A stretch of 64,000 nucleotides of DNA, taken from contig CM068373.1 of assembly GCA_034769895.1 (NCBI GenBank), positions 278,118,658 to 278,182,657 on the forward strand. Reading direction: 5' to 3'. Source of the stretch: Magicicada septendecula (lineage: Eukaryota > Arthropoda > Insecta > Hemiptera > Cicadidae). A program made the position numbers and the translations under genes. Below, in pieces: positions 29,342 to 38,884 of this stretch. Below the pieces are notes generated by a model that was not told where the DNA came from, searched no databases, and saw only the letters and a program-made list of their open reading frames with translations. The stretch's first letter is position 1. Every line of letters begins with the position of its first letter.

Positions 29342-32300
29342 TCAACGTATATCGAACGCATAATTTATAACGGATTTTCTCGCTTGCTGAATTATCTCGC
29401 GTCTGGGTTGACAGAGTTTATAATGACCGTACGCCAGTGTTGTTTCACCGTCATCCAAGACATATCGTTTGTCATCGTATGGTGACAGCGATAATTTTGT
29501 AAGCTTTCTTGTGTATATGTTATGTTTTTCGCTTTGGATAGTCTGCGCCGTAGTATAAGTTTGAGAAGTGGTCTTTACACATTGCTTATAAAGTTGATGT
29601 TTCAACTGTGTAGCTATCGCGGAACGTGGCACACCTTTCGCTACCTTTTTCTCTTTATCGTTTGCCGTAACGAATGAATAACATTTTGCGCGCAACCCGA
29701 CAAATTCAAGTATCGGTATTCCATTTGTTTCGTCTTTAAAAGTACCCACCTTTTTCTTGTTTGTTTCACTATAGCACGGATGTGCCTTAGGGTACTCCGA
29801 CGTGTCAAAGAGTTCGAGATGCTCCTCCATGTCTTTGTACACATCGTCGGTGCGAATGTCGTACAACAGAGAGTCAGTGTCCGTCATACATAGACGTGCA
29901 CGTGACCCGTACGTATTCATCGTGAATCCGTAATGGAACCGATACATAATCAGCTTACTAATATCCAATACACTGAACCCAACGTACAAAGGTCGGTTCA
30001 GTGTAATGGATATTTTTTTCATCGTGAGACCTACCAGGTCCTCGTTATAGATGAAAAAATGTTGTAGCCTGGGGTTAGCGGTTAGTTTGTGAAGTTTCTT
30101 CTCGTTTGGAACTAACTTGAAATCGATTCGCTTCCGTACGTTTTCCAACGATTTTCCGTACGGTGCGTTATTCATTAACTTAAAAAAGTCTTTTTCAAAG
30201 GTGTTTCTGGCTTCCTTTCGTCGCTCCGTATTAAAATCGATGAAAGGTTTCAACCATAGGCACTGTGTGAATGCTAACACACGATGAATCGCTTTCAACT
30301 CCATTCCTAGTTCGAGGTAGAGTTTCAATGTTCTGTAATGAACAATGTATTTTGTCTTGTCCTCGAGGGACGTTATCAGTTTCTCTACCTTACCGTTACT
30401 ACACACAAAGTCTTTTAACAGCTTCATGCGATAGCAGTACGGTGAAAGCATACTGTCCGTAATAGTACACTTTTCGGGTGCTAAAGGGTAGTCACTGTGT
30501 AAGTCGTGTAGGTAATGTGGATACCCCAGATCGACTTCCAGGATATAACCGGTGTCATCATCGTCACGTAACGCGTGCACGTTCAACGTATCGATCTCTG
30601 TACGTTCCAACCATCGAAAACCTGACAGTGGTAAAGGCTGTGTCATAGCCGTTCCGTACAGGTTGGTACAATCGAGGTAGAGTAAATAGTTATGCGGCTT
30701 GCTTGCGTCATAATCGGGAATGTACGGGTTGTTGGCCTTGGAGTACCGATTAGAAATTGCTGCTAAGCCGCCACGGATACCTCTTTCGATGTACAGGTGT
30801 ACGTCTATATCGCGGAGTAACTCTAACCTAACTCCTGTCATTTTCAGCATCGCGTTCCACGCTAAACCGGCGGTGGTAAAAACGTTACACGGATCGAGTT
30901 CGTAGTACTGCAGGCTCATGTTTCGAAAGTTTTCAAATACATCTGCAAGCAGTAGTACATCCGTTTTTAAATAAAGGTCATGATAATCACCGAACGATTG
31001 CATGTCGAAAGCCGACCAAACCGCTCGAGCGTGCGCGTAATCTTCTTCGTTTATATCCGACTCTGTCAACCCGTTGTAAAAATGTTCGCGGTCCGGTAAC
31101 TGCCTCTCGTCAAATTTTGAATCGTCCGTAACGTATTCGTAAGGGTACACGCCTTTACGCAACAGTAAATTAACATTACGCGTGTAAAATTGATTAAGGA
31201 TTTTAAATTTATCCACGGATAAGTTGGAGACGAGTTTTTCAAGTGACGCGTTCATGAACCGCAGAGAATCGAGAAACCGGAGCTGACCGAGTGTAACGGA
31301 GATGTAACGTTCGCTTGTAGTAGCGATACACGTTATTTCATCTTCCTTGTACTTTCCGAAACCTTGCATCAAATGATGCGAGTCATAGCCACTTAAATTA
31401 TGGAAAAAAACCGGAACGTGTGTTGGTATTTTGTAATTTATATTACACGCATTGTGAGCAGCGCCTAAATAGTTTCCCGTTATGTGACAATGGTTTCGAA
31501 CCGTGTCATCCGTTAACGCCTTCTTGCACAGATGACAGTGCGTAGCGTTTCGGAATGACCGTTCATCGGCCGCTGTCATTTGGATCGGTTTATTAAACTT
31601 TCTATCGAGTCGTTGAACGTCGACTAAAAGCACACGAAGGAACGTGTCCACCACGTCTTTACCGCGGTATATTACAGGTTCCTTGACGGCGTTTCCCATC
31701 CAGTCAACTATCACATAGCAGAAACTGGCTGGTATATGATGTGCCACGTTTTTACCGGTGGTCGGAACAATAAACGATTCGAAGTCAGCGTATACCGTAT
31801 AAGGTACGCGGTGACAAAGTGAAAAGTTTTTAAAATACATCCACTTTTCGTTCTCGTCAGGAAGTTTTACTTTCTGTACTGCATGCTGAGAACAGTTGCG
31901 TTCGTGTTCTTCAACTCGTTTTCGCGCCGCGTTAGTATCTTTATTGTCCGAAAATCGGTGTAGACAGTAGTTGCAGTAAAACGAAGCGCCGTTTCGTTTT
32001 GACAACGACGAAAGCATACGCGAAAGGTTCCGTATGAGGCAGTAGTGAGTAGTGTTCGCGTCGGACAGTAGCAGTAGGTTTACGTGGTACTTTCGACCGC
32101 GGTGTTCAGTAATACGTAAAGGATATACCTCGCCTTCGTAGCCAAAAACGTTAACGGATATGTTTTCGTTTAATTTTTCAAAACGTTTTATCTTATTGAC
32201 TGCGACGGGATAAGGTATGTCCTTCATGTTTATTTCTTCTTCGTACGGAAGGTAATGGCTAACGCGATGTGGGTTACACGCGATCGGGTGTATACAGGCG

Positions 32301-32839
32301 AGCACAGACCACAAGAAACACTTTTCATCTTCTAAATTTTTCACATTAATAATTCCTTTCCTACTGTGCGACAATTTCGATGGTGTAGGTAGAAAGCTCG
32401 ACCCCACAAGAGGATTGTATTTTGTAATATTTATTTCCACCTACTCGACACCATTTTCGACCCACCCGCTTCCGTCACGCGTGAATTTGTCAACGGATTC
32501 CATTATTTTCTCGCTAGCTATCGAATACTGTTCATCGATATCGTCATACTGTGACTTAAGTTCTGTACGCGATCTGAATACCGCATTACAATAAATATTT
32601 TCGGTGTTTATTAATTTTTTAAAAGATACACGAACTGCTAAATACCATTTTATATAATTATTTAATGCTACGGCTTCGCTACAAATCTTATCAACAATCG
32701 TGTGTTTGTAATCTAATAATACTGTTTGTGTGTTTAGTGTATTGTCAAGTATCATAAATTTTATAGTAATTACATTACCATTGATAGCACGGTGTTCGCT
32801 GCTGCTGCCGCTGCCGCTGCTGCTGCTGTTGTCGGTCAT
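29342..32839 (-). pseudogene. Protein-primed DNA polymerase B, in-frame TAG near the N-terminus
   Basis: The main frame (1032 codons, 32440-29342) has all exonuclease and polymerase motifs: ExoI D219/E221 (YADFES), ExoII N349/D353 (NLSGYD), ExoIII Y490/D494, motif A D590 (DCTNLYG), motif B N757-Y761 (NNAPYG), motif C DTD 854-856. A zinc-binding insert (C302, C305, H318, C332) lies between ExoI and ExoII, as in Polinton PolB. The frame has no ATG at its start; it is continuous upstream with a 132-codon frame starting at ATG 32839, separated only by TAG at 32441-32443. That upstream part ends in a GSGW segment typical of the PolB N-terminus. One nonsense change is the simplest explanation. Confidence 0.9.
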
Positions 32840-32878
32840 TGCGAAAGGAGTGAGGCCGGCTTCGCGTCGTCGGTTCCC

Positions 32879-32884
32879 TATATA
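32879..32884 (-). promoter_or_regulatory. TATA box of the PolB gene
   Basis: CTATATAGG on the minus strand lies 40 bp upstream of the ATG at 32839. It is at the edge of the GC-rich divergent spacer. It supports ATG 32839, not the internal GTG after the stop, as the original start. Confidence 0.55.
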
Positions 32885-32889
32885 GACAG

Positions 32890-33600
32890 TCCGGTAACCG
32901 GTGACTCTGTCGCCGCGCGCCCTTGACCGATCGGCCTCGCGAGGAGCAGCGGTGCGGGGTAGGTAGTCGTCCGGTCGTGACCGACGACGCGCGTTGCGGT
33001 GGGTGGGGTGGGGTGGGGAGTGCGGTGTAGGAAGCCGACGTCCGTGACCGATGCGGTGCGGGGTGCGGGGTAAAGGTGTGGGATGGCGGTGCGGGGTAGG
33101 GAGATAGGTTCCAGCCGGTGTCCGTGACCGAGAGGTAGGCGAGGTGCGGAGTACAGGATGCCGGCGACCTTGGCCGAAGCGCGCTCGTTGAGTCGCCTCG
33201 CGCGGGATGTAGGGTGCGGGGTACGGGGGGCTGGGTTGTACGACCGGTCGTGACCGAAAGCAGATGGTGGCCCGAGACGACGCAGGGTGGGGTGCGGGGT
33301 GACCGTGACCGACGGACTCGAGTGGGGTGGGTGGTGGGGGGGGGGGGGGTAAACCCGGTCGTTGCGGAGCGACAGACAAAGTAATTGAACAAAATATGTA
33401 GGCGAGGTGCGGGGTGGTGGCGAGGCTCTGGGTGCGGTGTGGGGGTGCGGGGTATAATGTCATCGTCCGGTCGTGACCGAAAGCAGATGGTGGCCCGTGA
33501 CGACGCGGGGTGGGGTAGGAAGCAAAATTATAGCCGTTACCGTTGCGGTGGAGGTGCGGGGTAGGGTGTCGTGACCGAAGGAGATGACGCTTTAGAAGGA
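32890..33600. promoter_or_regulatory. GC-rich divergent spacer with CGTGACCGA iterons
   Basis: About 700 bp between PolB (leftward) and the plus-strand gene (rightward), far more GC-rich than anything else in the window. CGTGACCGA occurs exactly at 32976, 33043, 33123, 33249, 33304, 33472 and 33570, all in the same orientation, plus a TTGACCGA variant at 32923. Between them a GGTGCGGGGT motif repeats many times. A larger block of about 50 bp containing GACCGAAAGCAGATGGTGG is duplicated (33246 and 33469). Long frames here are by-products of base composition. Likely a regulatory region or replication-related site. Confidence 0.7.
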
Positions 33601-33623
33601 AGGAACGTGGTCGGGGGAAACAG

Positions 33624-33660
33624 AATAAATACGCCAGTGTTTCCCTGTGCAGTCATCAGT
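33624..33660 (+). promoter_or_regulatory. Core promoter of the plus-strand gene
   Basis: A TATA-like AATAAAT at 33624-33630 is followed 26-32 bp downstream by TCAGT at 33656-33660, the arthropod initiator consensus. The start codon with good context (GCCATGG) follows at 33668. Confidence 0.5.
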
Positions 33661-33667
33661 ACTCGCC

Positions 33668-34088
33668 ATGGAAGGAATCGTTGCGAACGCGAAGACAGTT
33701 GAAAATTTTTTACCAAAAAGAGACTTGTCAAGTCTTTCTTTAGGAGTAAAGTATCATATAATTCACATGAAATTTGTGAAAACGAAATTCGGGGAGTCAG
33801 TTGTGGTAGATTTGGAAGATACCGGAGCCTGTCCTCAGCCGGAGGATAAACTTTTCTATGTATACCTACCTAAAAGATGGTGTGACGTATTTACAGAGGA
33901 GCAATTGAAAGCTGTGAAGCCTTGTGTCCTATCACTATGCGTAACCTCACACACTCCGCTGGCGAACGAGAAAGTGAGCGTGCAGTTGGATATTGATTAT
34001 GTGAGTATGATATTTCAGTACCACTAATAATTACTTATACATAAGTGGTTATGTATTAATTTTTTCTCTTTTTTTCCAGACCAAATAA
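33668..34088 (+). CDS. Unknown plus-strand Polinton protein, spliced (possible OB-fold)
   Basis: Exon 1 is 33668-34000 (111 codons, phase 0), then donor GTGAGT at 34001 and a pyrimidine-rich acceptor TTTTTCCAG ending at 34079. Exon 2 adds two codons and TAA (34080-34088). Without splicing the frame stops at 34027. The protein alternates beta strands (KYHIIHMKFVKTKFG, SVVVDLED, FYVYLPKRW, CVLSLCV), which suggests a small OB-fold ssDNA-binding protein; this is structural intuition, not a match. A further in-frame Met lies 7 codons upstream (33647), before the TCAGT. Opposite in direction to all other core genes, from the divergent spacer. Confidence 0.6.
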
Positions 34089-34197
34089 ACGAGAACAGGA
34101 TTGATTTATTATAATAATAATAGTAATAATAACATTAATAGTAAAATGTTTTTAAATGATGAAGTAGACTTCTCTATTTTTTTTTTGTCGTTTTTTA

Positions 34198-34695
34198 ATG
34201 TTAACTATTCATTTTCAGAGAAAGAACAAGGTGTTGCTTGGATCTAATATTGTAGAAAAACTTTTAAACAGAGAAATAAATGGTAATAATAGATTATATT
34301 GTCAATGCAACATGATTAAATTCGATTATAATTTTAGAAATAATCGTAAGACACTGAGTAGATGGATATCAATACGAAACGAAAAGAATATTTACAAAAT
34401 GAAAGTATTTATTCGTAATGAGTTTTTCAAACTCTTCAAAACATCAATTAGTTATTGTAACAACCATAATATTGAATATCTTCAAATAAAAGATTTGCTA
34501 ATTGCTAAAACAAAGCTGGTTAATCAGATATACTATATGATGTATAATTTTACTGGTACAGCGTATACCTCGCTAGTAAAAAAATATGAGTGGTCAAGGC
34601 ATGACTCTAGCGGATGTCCGCTTCGTAACCGTTGTCGCGTCTGTTGTTATCTAAGATATCAAAATGACTTTAATTCAGAATACATGTTTTTTTAA
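34198..34695 (+). CDS. Unknown Cys-rich-tail protein or alternative 3' exon
   Basis: 165-codon frame, strongly AT-rich, Asn/Lys/Ile-rich, unlike the minus-strand genes. An acceptor (TTCATTTTCAG) ends at 34218, in phase 0. Joining donor 34001 to this acceptor would extend the upstream protein in frame to 34695. So it may be a 3' exon rather than a separate gene. The C-terminus has H-x4-C-x5-C-x2-C (residues about 139-153), a plausible zinc-binding module. The same module is repeated in degenerate form at about 35047-35130. Family not recognised. Confidence 0.45.
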   Translation: MLTIHFQRKNKVLLGSNIVEKLLNREINGNNRLYCQCNMIKFDYNFRNNRKTLSRWISIRNEKNIYKMKVFIRNEFFKLFKTSISYCNNHNIEYLQIKDLLIAKTKLVNQIYYMMYNFTGTAYTSLVKKYEWSRHDSSGCPLRNRCRVCCYLRYQNDFNSEYMFF

Positions 34696-35222
34696 TACCA
34701 CACTAACTATCATTTGATGTGTCTACATTCTTTTGTATTTGATCAAGTATTATTAATTGTAGGAAATTATATTCTGTTTTTAATTATTAAAAAAAGTATG
34801 TGGTTTATAACATAAAAAGTTGAGATAAACAATCATTAAAGTGTTAATTAAATTTTTATGTGTAATTAAATTTTTTAAAAGATTTCTCTCATAGTTACAG
34901 AAACCTTGTTTCGATGTTATGTGTTTGTGCGAATGCGAGGGAGATGTATGTCGTTCACCACCATATGGTGACCACTGTAACATTCTGAGTGCTTGTGAGT
35001 GGAGAGAATTTACACTCTGAAGAACAATTGTTTTAAAAAATTATTTTGACGAAAAAATGTAATTGGTTAAGGCATAATTCCACTGGATGTGCGCTTTATA
35101 AGCGTTGTTACCACTGTTATTATCTAAAATACTAAAAAGAGTTGAATTCAAGGTTTTGGTGTACCATTTTACACATGTAGTTAACACCATATTAATTATC
35201 ATTTGATGTGTGTCTACATTCA
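34566..35222 (+). repeat. Diverged tandem duplication of the Cys-module exon end and its downstream DNA
   Basis: 34566-34735 and 35047-35222 are clearly related. Both contain the W-x-R-H-x-S-x-G-C-x5-C-x2-C coding pattern followed by a stop, and both end in ATCATTTGATGTGT(GT)CTACATTC. The spacing is about 480 bp. The second copy has a short frame only. The region between (34740-35040) shows nothing else recognisable. Confidence 0.6.
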
Positions 35223-35349
35223 GTATGTTATTATTAATATATTACACATCAACATTGTAATATTGTATGTTATTAATTATTATTATTATTGTTAGACATA
35301 TAAGGCTTGTTTTGGTTGTAGTAAATGTAATTATTATTTTGTTAATTAT

Positions 35350-35368
35350 ATGTGTGTGTGTGTATGTG

Positions 35369-35434
<66 letters not shown>

Positions 35435-35500
35435 ACCTTCAAGGCTGCAAAAGAGAGAGAAAGCGAGAGAGAAAAAAGATTATTTTGTATAATTATGTAA

Positions 35501-35534
<34 letters not shown>
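35350..35534. repeat. Composite microsatellite (TG, TA, GA)
   Basis: (TG)n, (TA)n and (GA)n tracts run in series at 35350-35434, with a second (TA)n at 35504-35534. The frames across them are low-complexity artefacts. Confidence 0.9.
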
Positions 35535-35535
<1 letters not shown>

Positions 35536-36342
35536 TAAAGTGTCTATTTTGTTTAGTTATGTATATAGAGAGAGGGCGTATGTTTTGCTCAATTATAATT
35601 GTCTTGTGAATATAGAACATGTGTGTGTAGAGAGAGAAAAAACTTATAGCTTATGATTTGATTGTAAAAGCTTTTGATATTATTAAAAATTATATATACA
35701 TATAAACCATAACCTATGTTATTTTTATTATTATACCCCTTATACAAAACAATTATTCCTATCATACTTGAATAATCGCAAAAGCAGTAGAGATGTACGT
35801 CTCTCACATGGAATGTAACAGCAAAGAAACCGGTTTTTATAGTAGAGAAAGAGCGCTGCAAGTTACAACAGCTTGCCTGTGCCGGCTCTACGTCAACCTC
35901 ACACACACACACACACACACACACAGCTTTATAAAACACGGACGCCAGCTATCAGTTCCTCTTTGAATACATTAACGGAACGTGGTAGTGTTTCACACAC
36001 ACACCGCTTGTACCAGCTTAGATGCTGTTTGACTGGTTTACAGGAGAATCGTCACAGGAGTAAATATATTTATTCAGTTAACAATTTTAGTAACGCATGA
36101 TAAGAATATATGTTTTCTAAACAGTATTCAAATCGATGCATCTGTTTTATATTAACACAATATAAACATTATAATAATACAATATCCGGTTTTGAGTACC
36201 GGAGGAACCGCGTCGGGATGTCATTAATCACCAAATTTCGGAACCCGTCAGGTACCTATTGTCCCAAATTTTAACCGATCAATTTCGCGTAACGGTTTCT
36301 CCTCCCCGTCCAGAGTTTAGACATACAGGACTTGTTTTAGGG
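35535..36342. other. Polinton right non-coding region
   Basis: No gene is supported. It includes a short (CA)n at about 35902-35924 and AT-rich DNA. From about 36180 onward, GC-richer sequence leads into the subterminal repeats. Confidence 0.5.
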
Positions 36343-36590
36343 TGTACCCCCCCCATCCGTTGATTTAAACATTTCGGGTGTCAAAATTCGGACACCAAAA
36401 ATTTCGGGTAACCCCATCCGTTGATTTAAACATTTCGGGTACTAAATTTCAGACACCGAAAATTTCGGGTACCCCCATCCGTTGATTTAAACATTTCAGA
36501 CATCACGCCCTCTACGTCGTCGTCATGTGGGCGTACCCACAAATTTCGGGTACCCCCATCCGTTGTTTTAATCATTTAGGGTACCAAAAT
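36343..36590 (-). repeat. Right subterminal iterated repeats
   Basis: The same unit occurs in inverted orientation near 36350, 36408, 36472 and 36555, with a further copy in the TIR near 36715. A second shared stretch (gtgggcgtacccac near 36527) matches 20119-20134 on the left. The two ends therefore share homology beyond the formal TIR, but rearranged. Confidence 0.75.
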
Positions 36591-36701
36591 TCTGACATTA
36601 AAAAAATTTCGAGAGAGAACGATTATTTTGTTACATCAAAATAAACCAGAACGCGGAAGTGTTTTAACATTCGGACACCAGCTGCCAGGGCCTCTGTCAT
36701 G

Positions 36702-36984
36702 CAAATTTCGGGTACCCCCATCCGTTGATTTAAACATTTCGGGTAACGGTAACCGATACCCCCAAAATTTCGAGTAACGGTACCCGATGACATCGCCTCT
36801 GCGCGTCCGGGCAACCGCCGAATTCCGGGTACCCCCATCCGCTACACATTGTTTTCGGCTACCAAATTTTGGACATGCAGAAACCGCGGCCTCCGTGACG
36901 TCTTGAAACAGGTTTTAGCCATACGGACGCCAGCGACTTGAGCCTCTGTGTGATGTCATGAACTGGAACACGGAAGTGTTTCAG

Positions 36985-37050
<66 letters not shown>

Positions 37051-37175
37051 CAGTGACGTCACATGGACAGCTCGGACACCAGCTACCAGTGCCCCTATGA
37101 CGTCATGAACTGGAACCCGGTAGTGTTTTCAACTGGAACCCGGAAGTGTTCTCATACGCTCACTTTCCCTCTACT
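36702..37175 (-). repeat. Polinton right terminal inverted repeat
   Basis: This is the inverted counterpart of 19668-20119. It contains a longer (CA)n tract at about 36986-37049, which explains its extra length (474 versus 452 bp). It ends CCCTCTACT at 37175 next to the TSD. Confidence 0.9.
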
Positions 37176-37181
37176 TATAAT
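37176..37181 (+). repeat. Target site duplication, right (tataat)
   Basis: This is the second copy of tataat, after which the LTR sequence resumes (attaacttggg). Confidence 0.95.
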
Positions 37182-37506
37182 ATTAACTTGGGTATAACAA
37201 TTTGTGGTTCATACAATATAAATTACAATAAATAAATAAAAATTACAAAAATCAATTAGTATTATTACATACTACTTCCATAAGTTTATCCTTTCCAAAA
37301 CATACAACACAGTTTAGTAATACATTAATTTCACTTTGGTTTTTCACCTCAATGGGTACACTAGAACTCACTTCGCACTATATACCACTCGAATTGTTTA
37401 TTATGTGGAGTGATATAATTAAATTTTGAGCGAGCTTTAGTTCTACCCATTTCTGACTTTTATTCTCATGATTTACTTTATTGGGACCGGGTTATGTACC
37501 GTTACA

Positions 37507-38884
37507 ATATATATATATGTAATGGAGCAGTACGAATGTATATGGTACTGTGCATTGGTGCATTGCACAATTAGTTAAGATAGTTTGTGTAAATTAAATA
37601 ATTAATCAATATTGCCAGGAGTATAAAAACTCAGATAGAAAGCTGTAAAGGTGAACAACAAAGCCTGCTTAAAGAGGTAGGTCACGCCACGTCACATCTT
37701 ACGTGTATGAGTGCAGCTAGTTAATTCCTGCAAAGCGTCACCCCTAAATAAACGCAAATCAAAATATAAATTATTTAAATTGTGATAAGTGTGTGTGAAA
37801 TATCACAAAACAAAATACGCCACAGTGTAAATAATACAAAGACGCACGCGTATACGAAATATTGTGCGAAAATAATAAAAAGTGCAAATACAGTGCAAAT
37901 AAATATAAGTAAAACCTATAATAATTGAGATAGAGAAGAGAAAAACGGTTAACACAGAGTGGTACACATAAAAATTACCGACCAGATGAATATCGGGTAA
38001 TTTGCAAAAGACTTCGCATGTTGCGAAGATCAGTGAAATAAGTGTGTAAATAATCGTGTTTGTAAAAGAACGCTACGACAAACTGATTCCTGCAGAGAAT
38101 TGTCGCAACATGAGTTTTGCGCCCTAGACTATAAATACGCGAGACACACCAGCCTTGTTCTCTTTCTCGTTCGACTACAGCGGCAGCCGGAGGCTATGCC
38201 TGACAACTTCAACTCTTTCTCGTTCGACTACAGCGGCAGCCGGAAGCTATGTCCGACAACGTCATTACTTTCGTGAGATCGCCGCTGCAGCCAGAGGCTA
38301 TTACGGAAGACGAGAAAGCAGCACACTACATGGCATAGATTCCAGACGTAGAGTACGAGTCATCGGACTACAGAGAGGATCCGGAGGACGAGGAACGGAC
38401 TCCAGGACTACACGACTACCCAGAATCAACCAGGATCAAGGACTCAGGACCAGTAGAGGATACGCTGATGAACCGCCACGATTAAGGTAAAAGAACGCCA
38501 TGTATTTATCCAAACGAAAGACTTAATCAAAGACAATTCAACATTGAAGAAAGAAAGACTATATAATTTCAAAAAATGTAATTAATAATTTGTAAATGTA
38601 TAGTTCTTGTATTAGTTCTTATTTGTTCTTGTATAGTAATTAGAGTATTATTTGAATTATGAAAGTATAATTTTGAAACGATAATTTATTCAAAAAAAAT
38701 TTAAACTAATTTTGAAATAATAGTAATTTTTCTAAAGTAATTAATAAGTCATAAATAAGAAATGAATATGCAACAACAATAAGAATTTGAAAAAGAGAAA
38801 GATTAGAAAATTTAATAATAATTTAATCATAATAAATTGAGCAAGTCGAGAGCAATATTATATAATAAGCAATGTTAGTTATAG
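37507..38884. other. Non-coding region with TATA-like promoter and short tandem repeat
   Basis: Begins right after the array's outer LTR. A strong TATA (CTATAAATACGCG at about 38129-38141) precedes a 53-bp tandem duplication at 38161-38262 (unit TCTTTCTCGTTCGACTACAG...). A second TATA-like TATAAAAA lies near 37622. The layout resembles an LTR U3-R region or a promoter with a transcribed leader; a frame at 38155-38490 has no recognisable product. Confidence 0.4.

Larger units (their letters stand above)
19668..37175 (-). mobile_element. Polinton/Maverick (adintovirus-like) element
   Basis: The element is 17,508 bp, begins 5'-AG and ends CT-3', has long terminal inverted repeats and is flanked by a perfect 6-bp duplication, all diagnostic of Polintons. 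It encodes the hallmark set: protein-primed PolB, RVE integrase with chromodomain, A32-like ATPase, adenain-like protease, double-jelly-roll capsid and penton. Most genes are packed on the minus strand with gaps of a few bases or overlaps; the right third is AT-rich and carries plus-strand genes. The coding block has clearly higher GC than the flanking array. Three point lesions (PolB, capsid, penton) indicate this copy is probably not autonomous. Confidence 0.95.
18158..37506 (-). repeat. LTR, copy 4 (outermost 5' LTR, split by the Polinton)
   Basis: The LTR runs 18158-19667, is interrupted by the Polinton, and resumes after the duplicated tataat at 37182-37506. Removing the insert and one TSD copy gives 1835 bp, as in the other LTRs. 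The right part has two compensating 1-bp indels near 37240 and 37304. It ends at 37506 (TGTAAC on the minus strand), where array homology stops, so this is the true 5' boundary of the array. The matching outer target duplication would lie left of the window. Confidence 0.85.

Noticed and set aside
32840-33463. Long proline-rich open frame upstream of PolB
   Set aside because: It lies in the GC-rich iteron spacer, is made of repeats, sits upstream of the PolB TATA box, and another frame is also open there; base composition explains it.
35242-35500. ORFs across 35242-35500 on both strands
   Set aside because: Translations of TA, TG and GA microsatellites.
38155-38490. 111-codon Arg/Ser-rich ORF after a TATA box
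   Set aside because: Built largely from a 53-bp tandem repeat, with no recognisable domain; more like an untranslated leader or LTR R-U5 region.
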